64,000 nt of DNA from Nicotiana tabacum (Eukaryota; Streptophyta; Magnoliopsida; Solanales; Solanaceae). How positions within the stretch are numbered: the stretch's first letter is position 1; each line of letters begins with the position of its first letter. Shown here one piece after another: positions 47,901-59,696 of this stretch. Below the pieces are notes generated by a model. The model was not told the origin of the DNA, made no database searches, and was given only the letters and a program-made list of their open reading frames with translations. The stretch spans positions 108,822,001-108,886,000 of the forward strand of contig NC_134102.1 of NCBI RefSeq assembly GCF_000715075.1, in the 5' to 3' direction. Position numbers and translations under genes: made by a program.

Positions 47901-48764
47901 AACCTGAAAATCTCATTTCTGCGGCCGCGAGAGAAATTGTGCGGACCGCATAATTTCAATTGCTGACAGCACAATTTCAAGTGCGGTCAGCACAATTACC
48001 AATGCTTCCGCACTTTGGGAGTTTGCGGTCGCACATCCGTACTCCAAAATGTGCCCTCCGCACTTCAATTGTCCCAAAACATCATCAGAGTGCCGAAATG
48101 CCCAAACTCGTTCAAAATCCACCCTGAAACTCACCCGAGCCACTCGGGACCTCAACCAAACATACCAACAAGTCCTAAAACATAACGCGGATCTGATCGA
48201 GGCCTCAAACCACATCAAACAATGTCGAAACTATGAATCACACCACAAATCAAACTCATAAATTTCCAAATCTTCCAACTTCCAAACCTTGTGCCGAAAC
48301 ATATCAAATCAATCCGAAATGACTTCAAATTTTGCACACGAGTCATAAATGACATAATGGAGGTATTCAAATTTTTAGAATCGGATTTCGGCCCCGATAT
48401 AAAAAATTCAACCCGTCAGTCAAACTTCCAAACTTAAATTTCTATTTTAGTCATTTCAAGCCTAATTTAGCTACGGGCTTTCAAATAATTTTTCGGACAC
48501 CCTCCTAAGTCCAAAATCACCATACGGAGCTATTGGAATTATCAAAACTCTATTCTGGGGTCGTTTGCTCAAAAGTCAACTCTCCAGTCAACTCTTTTCT
48601 TTTAAGCTTCTTAAATAAGAATTATTCTTCCAATTCGATCCTGAATCGTCCGAAAAACAAACTCGACCACACACGCAAGTCATAATACACATAAAAAAGC
48701 TACTTGGGACTTTAAGTTACTGAACGAGACGCTAATTCACAAAATGACAAGTCATGTCGTTACA
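44976..48764 (-). repeat. 5' LTR of the inner element (3789 bp)
   Basis: Ends are TGTAACGAC...GTGACA on the minus strand. It contains AT-rich TTTCAAATATAAT short tandem units (about 45590-45790) and a roughly 90-bp GGCACTTCGTGCCCAC/CACGGACAATTCACGTGCCA repeat (about 45840-46080). It also contains TAGCCACCCTTATCRCTCC repeats (about 46250-46400) and a GTGCGGCCGCAC palindrome at 47710-47721. Frames inside are chance. Confidence 0.85.
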
Positions 48765-50874
48765 ATATCATAGCCTAAATATTTTCCCGAATCTGAATAC
48801 TTGCCCTGATGCTGGTACATGGACTCAAACCTCACATATATGCGCACTCATAGCGCGTAGATATCACAATTAATTAACGCAACTAGTGCCTCCACTGAGT
48901 TGAAATAAAATACTCACCTCAAACAGGCCACACCTCTGAAACAATATGCTTCTGACAACTCTCACTTCCCCAAATTCATAGAACACATGAACTATCGTAA
49001 CTGATCACAACTCCAGCACTCGAATGACTATCACATCCTTCATGCACAATTATCCCACTAGGAATATTTTCATAATTCTTCTGTGCCACATATCAATAAT
49101 TTGAATATCACAGTCTATCAACTAGGTGAGTATCGCAATACCGATAACATCTGAAAGTCAAAACACAATGCGCCTTTTGAAATGTGCACCCTTCTCATGG
49201 ATTACCGAGCAGTAATAACATTCATCTAAATATATAAAACTGACCATTCTGTCCAGAATTCGTGACCTTCCTTTCAAGAATGAACTGCCACCTTGTACAT
49301 GTAAATCTTAATCCCGCACAACACATCACATCTATCATGCCATCATGTGACAAGCACGAGAATCTCATTATCAACTTTGAATCACCAGTAATTTACATAC
49401 CCGGTTAGTTAGAAACCTTTCTTTTGCTCCCAAACAGGAGGAAATCATAATACACAATATGTTCCCTACGCGGTTAGGACATATCCGGCTCAAATCATGA
49501 TAGAAACCACCAAGGACACTTGGAAATCCATTTGCACACAACCAAGATATCATATTGAATTCCTCTAACTTGACCAAGCCACGCAGGTCACCAAACCCAA
49601 GAATATTGCCACCAAAATATTTGTAAAGTCTCACCACATCATAATTACCCAAAAGAACCGAGCATACCATTACCATACTGATCCAACTTGTTATCCGTTT
49701 ATCCTATTTTCTCCGAGTTTCTTCTGAATTACCCTCAATTTGACATTTCTCCTTGTCAGAACACTACTATCCTTACCCACAACTCACTACAAGACATCCT
49801 AACATAAAACCATACCGGCCTAAGGCCCATAAGCCACTGTATTCTTCTTAAGCATCACAAAAGTACCACAACTGAAACTCCTATTCTGAAAATACCTTAT
49901 GTGAATTTAAAATTGTTCCTCTTTCCTTTATTATACTGAAATATAGAATCCATAGTCAAACAGAATTACTGCACGTCCCGATACCATCCAATGTAAGTAA
50001 CTGATTCTTGTGATATACAAATTCGAAAAAATTTCATTTGCCACATATACATTTTGAATCCATTAGAACCCTCTCGAGAGTCATCCACTCTGCTCAAATC
50101 TAATTTGCTCCGCCCCAAATGGGCTGAAAGACATGTGCTCATTTAGCACAATCATCACTCAAAGAAGTAACCCTGCCTTAACACGACCAATCAAATTCAT
50201 ACTTTGTGTGCACTACGTCCTTCAAAATAACAACTTAATCATTCCATAATTTCCATATTTTCATAAAGTGCAATGTAACCCTTATCCAGGAATTTACTTA
50301 CCCGAATCATCCTCGATCTCCACATCTACAAGTCATAACTAACCTACAAGTATGCCTCAGACCAAAACTAAAATTTAACATATATCCATGAAATTGAATT
50401 GTCAATAGCAGACTCCCTCACTTGGCTCAAATCCATAGAACAAAATACTCGATAACTCATAATACCCATACTTTATTACTGTCATAATATTGCAGTCAAT
50501 TCAACAAAAAATCTTCTCAAGCTTATGCAACACCCACCATAAAATACCTCAATCATCTTCTAAGTTCGCATTTATTCTCGTGACAGTCAAGTCAAATTTA
50601 TCGACCAGATTCAAATTCAAACGTCAACACATATGCCCCACTGGCAGAAAAAAAAAACTCTCCACTTAACATTATAAGGAACACGCCTACGTAGATTACT
50701 TCACATGGGATAACACACCTGCTTAGCCTCAAATTGGCATCTTGTTATACCTTTTCGAAATCATAATTACTATGCAATCACTTAATCTTTCTGAGTCAAA
50801 ATGCATTAAAAAGACATGAGAATTTAATTTGTCCCACTTTAACAACGTGAAAAATCCTTCAAAACATTCATACT
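48765..50874 (-). other. Outer element interior, middle part (non-coding)
   Basis: This is outer-element sequence between the nested inner element and the nested solo LTR. No gag, pol or other domain is recognisable in any frame; the longest minus frame (49676-49371) has no familiar motif. Confidence 0.6.
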
Positions 50875-52512
50875 TGTTACACCCTATATTTTCGTATGTA
50901 AACTGCGTCGTGACTTGTGAGCATACTAATATAGGACCAAAAATGAGATTACAAATATTGAAGATCGTGAACATATTACTCGTGAGCATATTAACCATGT
51001 TACTCGTAGGTTACAAATATTGAAGATCGTGAACAACAAGTACAAAGAGGGTTGGAAGGTTCAGAAGCTAAAGGAATTGAAGAAAATAATGTTTCGTCGA
51101 AAGTCGACAAGTTGGGAATGTTATAACATGTACTTGTGGGGTGAGACCAGGGTATTTAATATGATAAGAAGGTTATGTTATTATTTATATTAGTCGTATT
51201 ATAGTCGTATGTTATGTTTTGAAGTCAAGCGAGTAGTGGAACAAAAGTCAATTAAAGTCATCACAAGTTACGTTCATAAGTTTTACTGAAACTTTAGGTC
51301 AAATATAACTGCGATTTTCTCCCAATATACTTATAGTTATGGGGTGTTCCACCCATCACATTAAATATCTATGAGTATATTTTCTAAATCATTAAATAGT
51401 TGTCAGTACAATATCAAAGTAGAGAGATATGGATGTTTTTGCAAGCCTGCGCAGACTGTCACCTATTTACTTAAACGAGAATTCAAAAATAGGCCAGTTC
51501 GGGTTGTCAAAAAATGGGCCAGCTCGGGTCATCCAAAGAGGCCTTTTTAAATGCCTATCCCCTTCATATATTAGACTTATAATAGGGCAAAATAACTAGA
51601 CATAATCTCTGCAAAAATCCTCCCAAAAATTTCTCACAAACCTCAATTGATTTTCTCTCCCTTTCAAGTTCTAATTGGAGGTAAAAACATAGAATTTGAA
51701 GAACCAATATAGGAGCTGAGTTATACAACAAATAAGGTAAGTTTACTGCTCTGTTTCATCCATTTTTTTCTGCTTTAAATGCATAGTAAGTCGTTCTATA
51801 TTTGTAAGAACTTATGGGACAGTGATCGGAAGCCGTGAGTTCGAGTTATTCACTTGTAGCGGACTGTTTTGTGTTGCTGTTGGGCTGAGTGTTTTACTAC
51901 TATTTTGTGGAGTTTTGGAGGAGGAAGGGTGTGGAGAAATACCACATAAATTCAAGTTGGTGGGCTGGTCGTTCGTCATAACATTTTCGGGTTGTTTGAC
52001 ACTACTACGATGGTCGTTTTGTGTATGAAGAGATTGGGGTGTGTTGGGCTATTTTGTAGTATTTTGTGATGTGTATAAGGTTGGAAATTAATGTATATAT
52101 GTTGTTATTTCTGCGTTCTTGTGTTGTTGGTGTTATCTTGAATTTGGAGGAAGTAAGGATTATAGGGGAGATGCTGCCCATTTTAATAACAAATAAGCTT
52201 GTCGTTTGTTGTGTGGTAGTTGTACCTTTCGTAACTTAATGATAATATTATTATCGTTGTTGTAGATTAAGGTGCGAAGAGGCGAGTTAAACTTGGTGAT
52301 TGGAAAGATTGTGATAAGGTATGTTAAGGCTAAACCTTTCCTTTATTTTGGCATGATCTCGTAACTATATATGTTTGACAACGAGACATAAAGAGAAGTT
52401 TGTATTCATGAATTTATTCACATTATCCTACTCTCAGAAGTTATAGTATTCTCCCTTATCGAGACTTTATATTCAGTTAAGTATTATTTTCTTCCAGTCA
52501 AGAGAGCAGGGG

Positions 52513-52559
<47 letters not shown>

Positions 52560-53280
52560 ATTACAGTATTTTCACCACCATCGAGCTATAATCGGTGGGC
52601 AGGCCCCTATTGGGCAACCTCTGATCAGATGGTAAGCTATATACCGAGCCTACTGTGGTCGAGCGCCTATGAGCGAGCCTACTATGGCCGAGCAGTTACA
52701 TGTACCAAGCCTTATAGGGCCGGACATTTTTTTTACTTACTATATTGAAGGAGTTGAGTAAGTATCAGCAGGTAAGTATATCTCCAGATCATCTTTGACT
52801 CCCAGTTACTTTCAGTTATTATATTATCAGTTCAGTTTCAGCTTTCAGTTATTTTATTGCCTTACATACTCGGTATATTATTTCGTACTGACGTCCCATT
52901 TTCTGGGGACGCTGCATTTCATACGTGCAGGTTCATGTAGGTCGGGGTCCTGTTTCGATCACAGTACATCCATCAGTAGAGGCTTGTAGACATATCCTAT
53001 CAGTTGGTGCAGTATGTTGGGCTTGTAGGCCTGGTATGTATATTTTGGTGGTTTGTCAGCTGTAGTAGTTATGACGGACTTGTCGGCCCAGCTTTATATT
53101 GATGTTTAGTCAGCGCTAGTTTCCGTTTAGTTTTATATTTTGCTTCGCAAAGCATCTTGCAATGTGGCCCCATGGCCAAATTATGACATTCTATGTTCAG
53201 AGTCCCTTAGTCGCAATTTGGTACGCTAGGTTAGGTGAGGCACCGGGTGCCGGTCTCGCTCCCAGGTTCGGGGCGTGACA
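50875..53280 (+). repeat. Probable solo LTR (2406 bp), nested in the outer element
   Basis: It starts TGTTACACCCTATATTTTCG and ends GGGGCGTGACA, with TGT/ACA ends. Flanking pentamers ATACT (50870-50874) and ATAAT (53281-53285) agree in four of five bases. Neither side has a PBS or internal sequence of its own, so it looks like a solo LTR left by recombination. It contains an (AT)n tract at about 52517-52555 and a GACGTCCCATTTTCTGGGGA segment related to the LTR at 1061-3328. Confidence 0.7.
52517..52555. repeat. (AT)n microsatellite, about 39 bp
   Basis: Pure TA dinucleotide run inside the solo LTR. Confidence 0.9.
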
Positions 53281-53835
53281 ATAATAAGTCTAAATGAAGA
53301 TAAATGGTTGAACAATGAACGTGGGCGTTCCAAAGGAAACACTCCTCATCACATTCGAACCGTCTTAACACATCCCGCAGTCACATCATACTTATCATAA
53401 AGCCATTTCTACCGGTCATCGAGCCACAAATTCCACTTGTAGGGACATTACCGGACATATGAGTCCAAATGTACACGTTACAACTGAAGCTACCTAGCTT
53501 AAGATGCGGTCTAACTCTGGCCTCAAGTCCTCCAGACTGGCCCATCACCAAAACACAGAATACACATCTCGAACCTCGTTCATGGAATCACAAGCCAGTG
53601 ATGCACAACTGATACTGAGCGCTCACATACGCACACGAATGTGTGGAAGGAATTTAAAGAGTTATGTTTCAAACTGAATCAATTTCGCACAATAGAAAAC
53701 AAGAAAGTAAAATTTTCCTAAGGGGTCGGCAGCCCCTCGAAGATAAGTACAGACTTTTCGGTACCGATCCGTAAGACTCTACTAAACCTGCTCATGACTC
53801 GTGAGACGTATGTAGCTTAGGCTCTGATACCAACT
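53281..53835 (-). other. Outer element leader region next to the PBS
   Basis: About 53700-53835 shares extended similarity with the inner element leader at 44850-44975 (TCGAAGATAAGTACAGAC, then GTACCGATC, AAGACTCTACTA). This shows that the two families use a common 5' leader. No coding frame is present. Confidence 0.7.
53821..53832 (-). other. Primer-binding site, initiator-Met tRNA (outer element)
   Basis: Minus strand TGGTATCAGAGC, three bases after the 5' LTR end, identical to that of the inner element. Confidence 0.85.
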
Positions 53836-54615
53836 TGTCAAGTCCCAAAATCCTAATCTGTCGTAATGGTGCCTATCTCAATACCAGACAAGCCGAAAAC
53901 CTCAATAAGTCACAATAATCTCTTAAATTTGAAAATATAATATTTGAATTCCATAGAAAACCTCACAATTTTATTTACAAAATACTTCCAAAACCCGGTG
54001 TTACTGAGTACATGAGCATCTAAATAATAACAAAATCGGACGGATAAGAACACTGTCTGAAAATATAGAACAGTACAATAACTGAAAGGAAAGAGAGTCA
54101 AGGTCTGCGGACACCAAGCAGCCGCCTTGATAGTCTCCAACAGATAAATACTGAAATCTGGCAACCGCCGTATCCGAAAGTACCTGGATCTGCACACGAG
54201 GTGCAGAGTGTAGTATGAGTACAACCAACTCAATAAGTAACAAGACTAACCTCTGGGCTGAACGTAGTGACTAGCTCAATAGGTACAGTTTGGTACAAAA
54301 ATAATAGTACATAAAGGTAGGCATGCTTTCTAGTTCAACAGTTAAACTCAGTACAGGAAAATAGATAAAATCTGCATGATATGAAGAATATGACATCACT
54401 ATATCTACATGCCAAAGTATATGTTGTATGTGATGTACCACAATATAAACCTCGTGTACTCACACTCTCAGAATACTCAATCACTCAGTACTGTATATGG
54501 CCAATCCAACTCAGAAAAGATCCATCACAAGTATATATGTATATCCATCAACTGACAATCAGTCACTCAGTACTGTATAATGCCAACCCGCCCTAGGGGA
54601 AGATCCATCCCCAAA

Positions 54616-54852
54616 TATCAATGATTCGGATAAGATAAATGTCCATAAAAAATTTATCCCTCAATATAAATGCTTCGGGAAAGATCCATGCCCAGGAAAA
54701 ATTCATCACTCAATATAAATATTTCGGGCAAGATCCATGCCCAGGAAAAATCCATCCCTCAATATAAATGCTTCGGGCAAGATCCACGCCCAGGAAAAAT
54801 TCATCTCTCAATATAAATGCTTCGGGCAAGATCCATGCCCAGGAAAAATACA

Positions 54853-54856
<4 letters not shown>
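54616..54856. repeat. 49-bp tandem repeat, five copies, in the outer 5' LTR
   Basis: Units read TCAATATAAATGCTTCGGGC, AAGATCCATGCCCAGGAAAA, then ATCCATCCC. Starts near 54616, 54661, 54710, 54759 and 54808 give 45-49 bp spacing. Minus-strand open frames across it are repeat translations. Confidence 0.85.

Positions 54857-54922
<66 letters not shown>
54857..54922. repeat. (AT)n microsatellite, about 66 bp
   Basis: Pure AT dinucleotide run directly after the 49-bp tandem repeats. It is absent from the partner LTR. Confidence 0.95.
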
Positions 54923-54924
<2 letters not shown>

Positions 54925-56944
54925 AATAATATTAATTAAACAAAGAATACAACGGAGGGGCTCCTTCAGCTCAAGCGCTATAATAAGCCAGACTCAGGCA
55001 TAAGTAAATAAAATTTGTTGTGGCGTGCACACCGATCCCATAATAATAACCTCACAATCAGGCCCTCGACCTCACTCAGTCATCACTCTCTCCAGTATCT
55101 CGGGCTCACAATGTCATGAAACTAGCCCAAAATAATGATACGGTGTATCAATAAATAATAACAGAGATTGAGATATGATATGCAATTTCTACGGTACACG
55201 CTCACACGTCTGTCACCTAGCATGTGCGTCACCTCCAAATAATTCACACAACACGTAATTCAGGGATTCAAACCATCAGAACCAAATTTAGAAGTGTTAT
55301 TTACCTCAAACCGTGCAATTTCTCACTCTGATATGCCCTTGCCTCGAGAATTGGTCTCTGAAAGCCTCGTATCTAATCACAATTAATTTGATTCAGTCCA
55401 CACAATTATAGGAATTAATTCCATATCAAAATATTAATTTTCCAATAAAATCCAAAATTTAACTCAAAAATCGTCCACGTCTCGGAACCCGACAAAAGTT
55501 ACAAAATTCGACAACCCATTCAATTACGAGTTCAACCATACTAATTTCACTCAAATCCGACTCTGAATCGGTATTCAAATCCCAAAAATTGATTTTATAA
55601 AATTTCTAATATTTTTCCCAAATTTCCATCTCAAAATACAGATTAAATGATGAAAACAATGATATATTCATGTATGTTAACCAAATCTTAGTTAAAATCA
55701 CTTATCCCGATGAATTTCTTGAAAATCCCACAAAAAATCGCCACAAACCGAGCTCCCAAAGTCCAAATATAAAATAATAACCTAACCCTCGGCTATATAG
55801 TACCAAATATACTCTCCCAATTTGCGGTGCGCACATTTTCAAGTGCTGCCACACATTTTCAAGTTCTGCGGCCACAGTCCAAATTGTGCGGCCGCACTTC
55901 ACAGTGATAGCTTACCAGGCTTCAGTACAATGCCCATAACTTTATGTACAAATGCCCAAATAATTAATGCTATACCTTTCTGGAAAATAGATGCAATGAT
56001 CTACAACTTTAGTTTTTGAATCATCTCCAAATTCGTTGTATATTAAAAGATATAAGCTTCCGAAATTGGACTATCAAACCTGCAGAACCCCTAAAGTGCG
56101 GCCGCACACAAAATTGTGTGGTCCACACTTTCCCTCTGAAGTGCGGCCACACTCAAAATTGTGCGGTCCGTACTTGTCCTCTGCGGTCCGCACTTTTCTT
56201 TTGAAGTGTGGCCGCACTCAAAATTATGCGGTCCACACTTTTCCAAAAATTTCAGAACAACATTAGAGTGCCGAAATGCTTGGACTCGCTCAAAACTCAC
56301 CTCGAAACTCATCGAGCCACTCGAGGTCCCGTTCAAATATACCAACAAGTCCCGTAACATAATACATACGTACTCGGGGTTTCAAATCACGTCAAACAAC
56401 GCTAAAACCACGAATCATACCCCAATTCAAGCCTAATGAACTATGAAACTTTCAATTTCTACAAACGACGCCAAAACCTATCAAATCACGTCCGATTGAC
56501 CTCAAATTTTGTACACAAGTCATAAATGACATATCGGAGCTATAAAAAATTTCAGAATTGGATTCCGACTCCGATATCAAAAAGTCAACTCCCTTGTCTA
56601 ATTTCCAAACTTAAATTTCTATTTTAGTCATTTCAAGCCTAATTTAACTACGAACTTCCAAATAATTTTTCGGATACGCTCCTAAGTCCGCAATCACCAT
56701 ACAGAACTATTGGAATAATCAAATTTCTATTCCGGGGTCATTTACACATAAGTCGACATCCGGTCATTATTTCAACTTAAATTTTAAACCTTGGAACTAA
56801 GTGTTCCAATTCATTTCAAAACCTCACCGGACCCGAACTAATCACCCCGGCAAGTCACATAACAACTTTAAACCATAAATTGAGCAGTAAATGGGGGGAC
56901 AGGGTTGTAATACTCGAAACGACTGGCTGGATCGTTACAATAAT

Positions 56945-59597
56945 AACTCCTCTTAACCAACAAAATAGATTGATCAAGTAATTGAATCAACCGAAAATAT
57001 GCAGTAGGAGAGACGTTAATCCCATAACCCCGAAATATTCTCATCTCATTAAATTTTCTCATAAGTGTTTGCTTGCTCATTGTGTATCCTTGTTTGCTTA
57101 ATTGTTTCTTCGTTTTGTAGGGATTTTTAATAGTAAAAACTACAATCATCTTCTTCACAATCGTTTGAGCAATTAACATATAAGTAGTTTAGGTTGGTCA
57201 ATAGTTAATCATAAATTATCGTGGGACGATACTTTCTCATTACTTTATTATTTATCGACCGCGTATATTTGCGTGTGCGATTTGGCCCAACTGATAGATA
57301 GAGTTCATCTATTTCAAACATTATCTATAAAAACTTTCAGGTAAGAAATTATGACAGTTTATGATTTAGCATATCTTAAGAAGATCAGCATTGCCAATCC
57401 CACAAGCTAAAAAACAATCTTCTAGTAGTCAAATTCGCAAGATTTTCTTTAGTTAAAAGACAAAGCCATGTCCAATGTTATCCAAAGCACGCCTACCACC
57501 TTTAATCACTTAATGATGTGACAAACATGTTTAAAAGACTAAGGAAATGATAATAATACAAAGACTAGATTATGATAAGTTTCTATTCTATCTTCCTTGA
57601 TCCTCATTAGTTTAAAGAAAAAGACAGACTCTTCAACTGACACAATCAATTAAATTTTCTTCGATTTTATAATCAAGTACTAATATATGACTCAGATTAA
57701 TTAGTGCGTTGGAAAAAGTAAATGAATAAAAAACAATCATGAAGTTAAAGTACTACGTGCACTATAAGATTAGAAAATTACATATGATAATCAAATGATT
57801 GTCTAGCTGAATAATCTAGCGGGGGAAGATTTAATTGAGATTAGATAGAACTGATAGGATAAGTTTAAATATTTTCATGGGACATATGGTGATTTTCTTT
57901 TGAAGGACAAAGTCTTGCGATAAGTATATGATAGTATTTATTTCGGATGATTTAAAATTTACAGAAAAACATTGACGAGCCCAAAATCGGTGTATAAATT
58001 GATGTTTGCTAGTCAAAGATAATATAATAAAATTATCGTAACCACCGAAATTGATTTAAACAATGCTCAAATGATTCTCAACTTAATGCTATTCAGGAAA
58101 ATAAACCCTTGATTTTAGATGGTTAAAGAACCAAGAGTAACAACCTAAAATTTACCAAATAACTATTATTTATTTCATGTAATTGAAAATTTAATATGCT
58201 AATTAAAGAAAAGAGACAATATTTCATAAAAGTATGTATTCCCTGTAGGAATAAAAATATATATGTTCATTAACTGAAGACATGCATATCCACATCTATT
58301 CATTAAAATTTGCATATATCGACTATACTTCAATCTTTATAAATATATTATTATATCCCACGTGGTCTAGAAATAAATAGTTAAGTTTCCTCGAGTTTAT
58401 CCCTCGAAATTTTTATGATTTTATTCTCGTTCAAAGTCACTTTTTTATTCATTCCTAAAAAATGATGGAGAGGTTTAAAAATTCTTTAAAAACTATATTT
58501 GCGTGAAAATTAGAAGATTTTTGAGTGATTAGTCCTATTTTGGCAGTTGAACATCACTTTGCTATTGGACTAGGATAGCAATGGATATCTCTTATATGAA
58601 GACAACAATTCCATAAGTTGTCCCAAACCAACTTTCTTATCCAAATCTTATCTTCTTTATTTTTCGTGTTGTTAATTATTGCATCAAATGTGACATTAAG
58701 CGTTCTTTCAATTAGTTGTTTCATTTTACGTATAGATATTTGAGTAGACGTGAAATTTAAGAAAGGAAAGAAAACACTTGATACAGTAATACTTATGTTA
58801 TATATTGTTGCGTCATAAAAACATATTTTTTAAAGATAAATTTAAAAAATAAGATAAAGTTGTTTTTTTAATATAAAAAAATATATCTTAGTTTTAAATA
58901 AATTTAACAAATATAGGAGTAACACTTAGATTAGATTGAAACAAATAAAGTATAAATGATTCAATAATTGTAAGCTAAAATACATAGAAGCTGACTCAAA
59001 CTTAAAACTTGTAATAATAAAAATAGACCTTTTTGATGATAAATTAAATGACAAAGAGAATTGTAGTAAAAGAGGCAAGCAGAGGTGTATTCAAGATTTA
59101 AATTCTGTGGGTTCAACCTATAAGGTTCTTAGTATTGAACTCATTATATCTTAAAGTTATGGGTTCATATTTATAATTTACAACAATTTTAGTATTTTTT
59201 TTATACATAAATTTGTGCCACCGTAAAAAATTATGGGTTCAATTGAATTACGTGTTATAGAGCTACATCCGCCCCTGGAGGCAAGGACATATCTAGCCTT
59301 AAGCTTATGGGTTCCCGTGGATCCAGTAGCTTTTGTCCAAACCCTATATTTGTATTAATAAACTCACTTAATATCTATAAATATTTGAGCGTATACCCAC
59401 TAAAATATTATATTTATAACTCAATGTCGTTATAGAAACCCATAAATTTTAATTTTTGAACTCGCTTATAAAAAGATGCATATTATTTTTAATATAATTT
59501 GGTCAATTAACCTAAATCAATCTACTAATATAAAAGGAAAAAAAAAACTTATCCAAAAAGAATAAACTCTCCCTAAACATGCCTCTCTTAAGAACTA
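56945..59597. other. AT-rich intergenic DNA and degenerate repeats
   Basis: The left end continues the sequence interrupted by the outer element. No gene is recognisable. Around 59080-59290 there is a GTGGGTTCAA / TGGGTTCAATTGAATTACGT stretch ending ACATCCGCCCCTGG, which looks like a degenerate Solanaceae MITE end. The right end meets a Stowaway MITE. Confidence 0.45.
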
Positions 59598-59696
59598 CTC
59601 CTCCGATCCACTTTAATTAATTTTTTTGTTATTTTCACACATATTAATAAATCTACTTTTTAGCACTAATTACCAATAAAATTGACCATATTAACC

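Larger units (their letters stand above)
35428..48764 (-). mobile_element. Inner gypsy-type LTR retrotransposon (gag only, pol deleted), nested in the outer element
   Basis: LTRs are 35428-42211 (3', enlarged by a copia insertion) and 44976-48764 (5'). The PBS lies at 44961-44972 and the polypurine tract next to 42211. Flanking pentamers are ACATC (35423-35427) and ATATC (48765-48769), a duplication with one mismatch. The interior is only 2764 bp, contains gag and stops around the protease. LTRs near 3.8 kb and the gag type suggest the chromovirus Tekay/Del lineage, which is inference. Confidence 0.85.
31154..56939 (-). mobile_element. Outer LTR retrotransposon (gypsy-type, non-coding interior) containing later insertions
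   Basis: The LTR pair (31154-34126 and 53836-56939) has TG...CA ends and is flanked by a perfect 5-bp duplication ATAAT (31149-31153 and 56940-56944). The minus orientation is shown by the PBS next to 53836 and the polypurine tract next to 34126. The element's own interior (34127-35427, 48765-50874 and 53281-53835, about 4 kb) has no gag or pol, so it is a LARD-like non-autonomous copy. It now spans 25.8 kb because of nested insertions. Confidence 0.85.
53836..56939 (-). repeat. 5' LTR of the outer element (3104 bp)
   Basis: It matches the 3' LTR at 31154-34126. The extra length includes more 49-bp tandem units (five copies, 54616-54856) and an (AT)n tract at 54857-54922. GTGCGGCCGCAC palindromes are at 55886-55897 and 56096-56107. 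Plus-strand start TGTCAAGTCC carries a substitution compared with TGTCACGACC in its partner. Confidence 0.85.

Noticed and set aside
54710..55003. Frames on both strands across 54710-55003
   Set aside because: They are translations of the 49-bp tandem repeats and the AT tract in an LTR.
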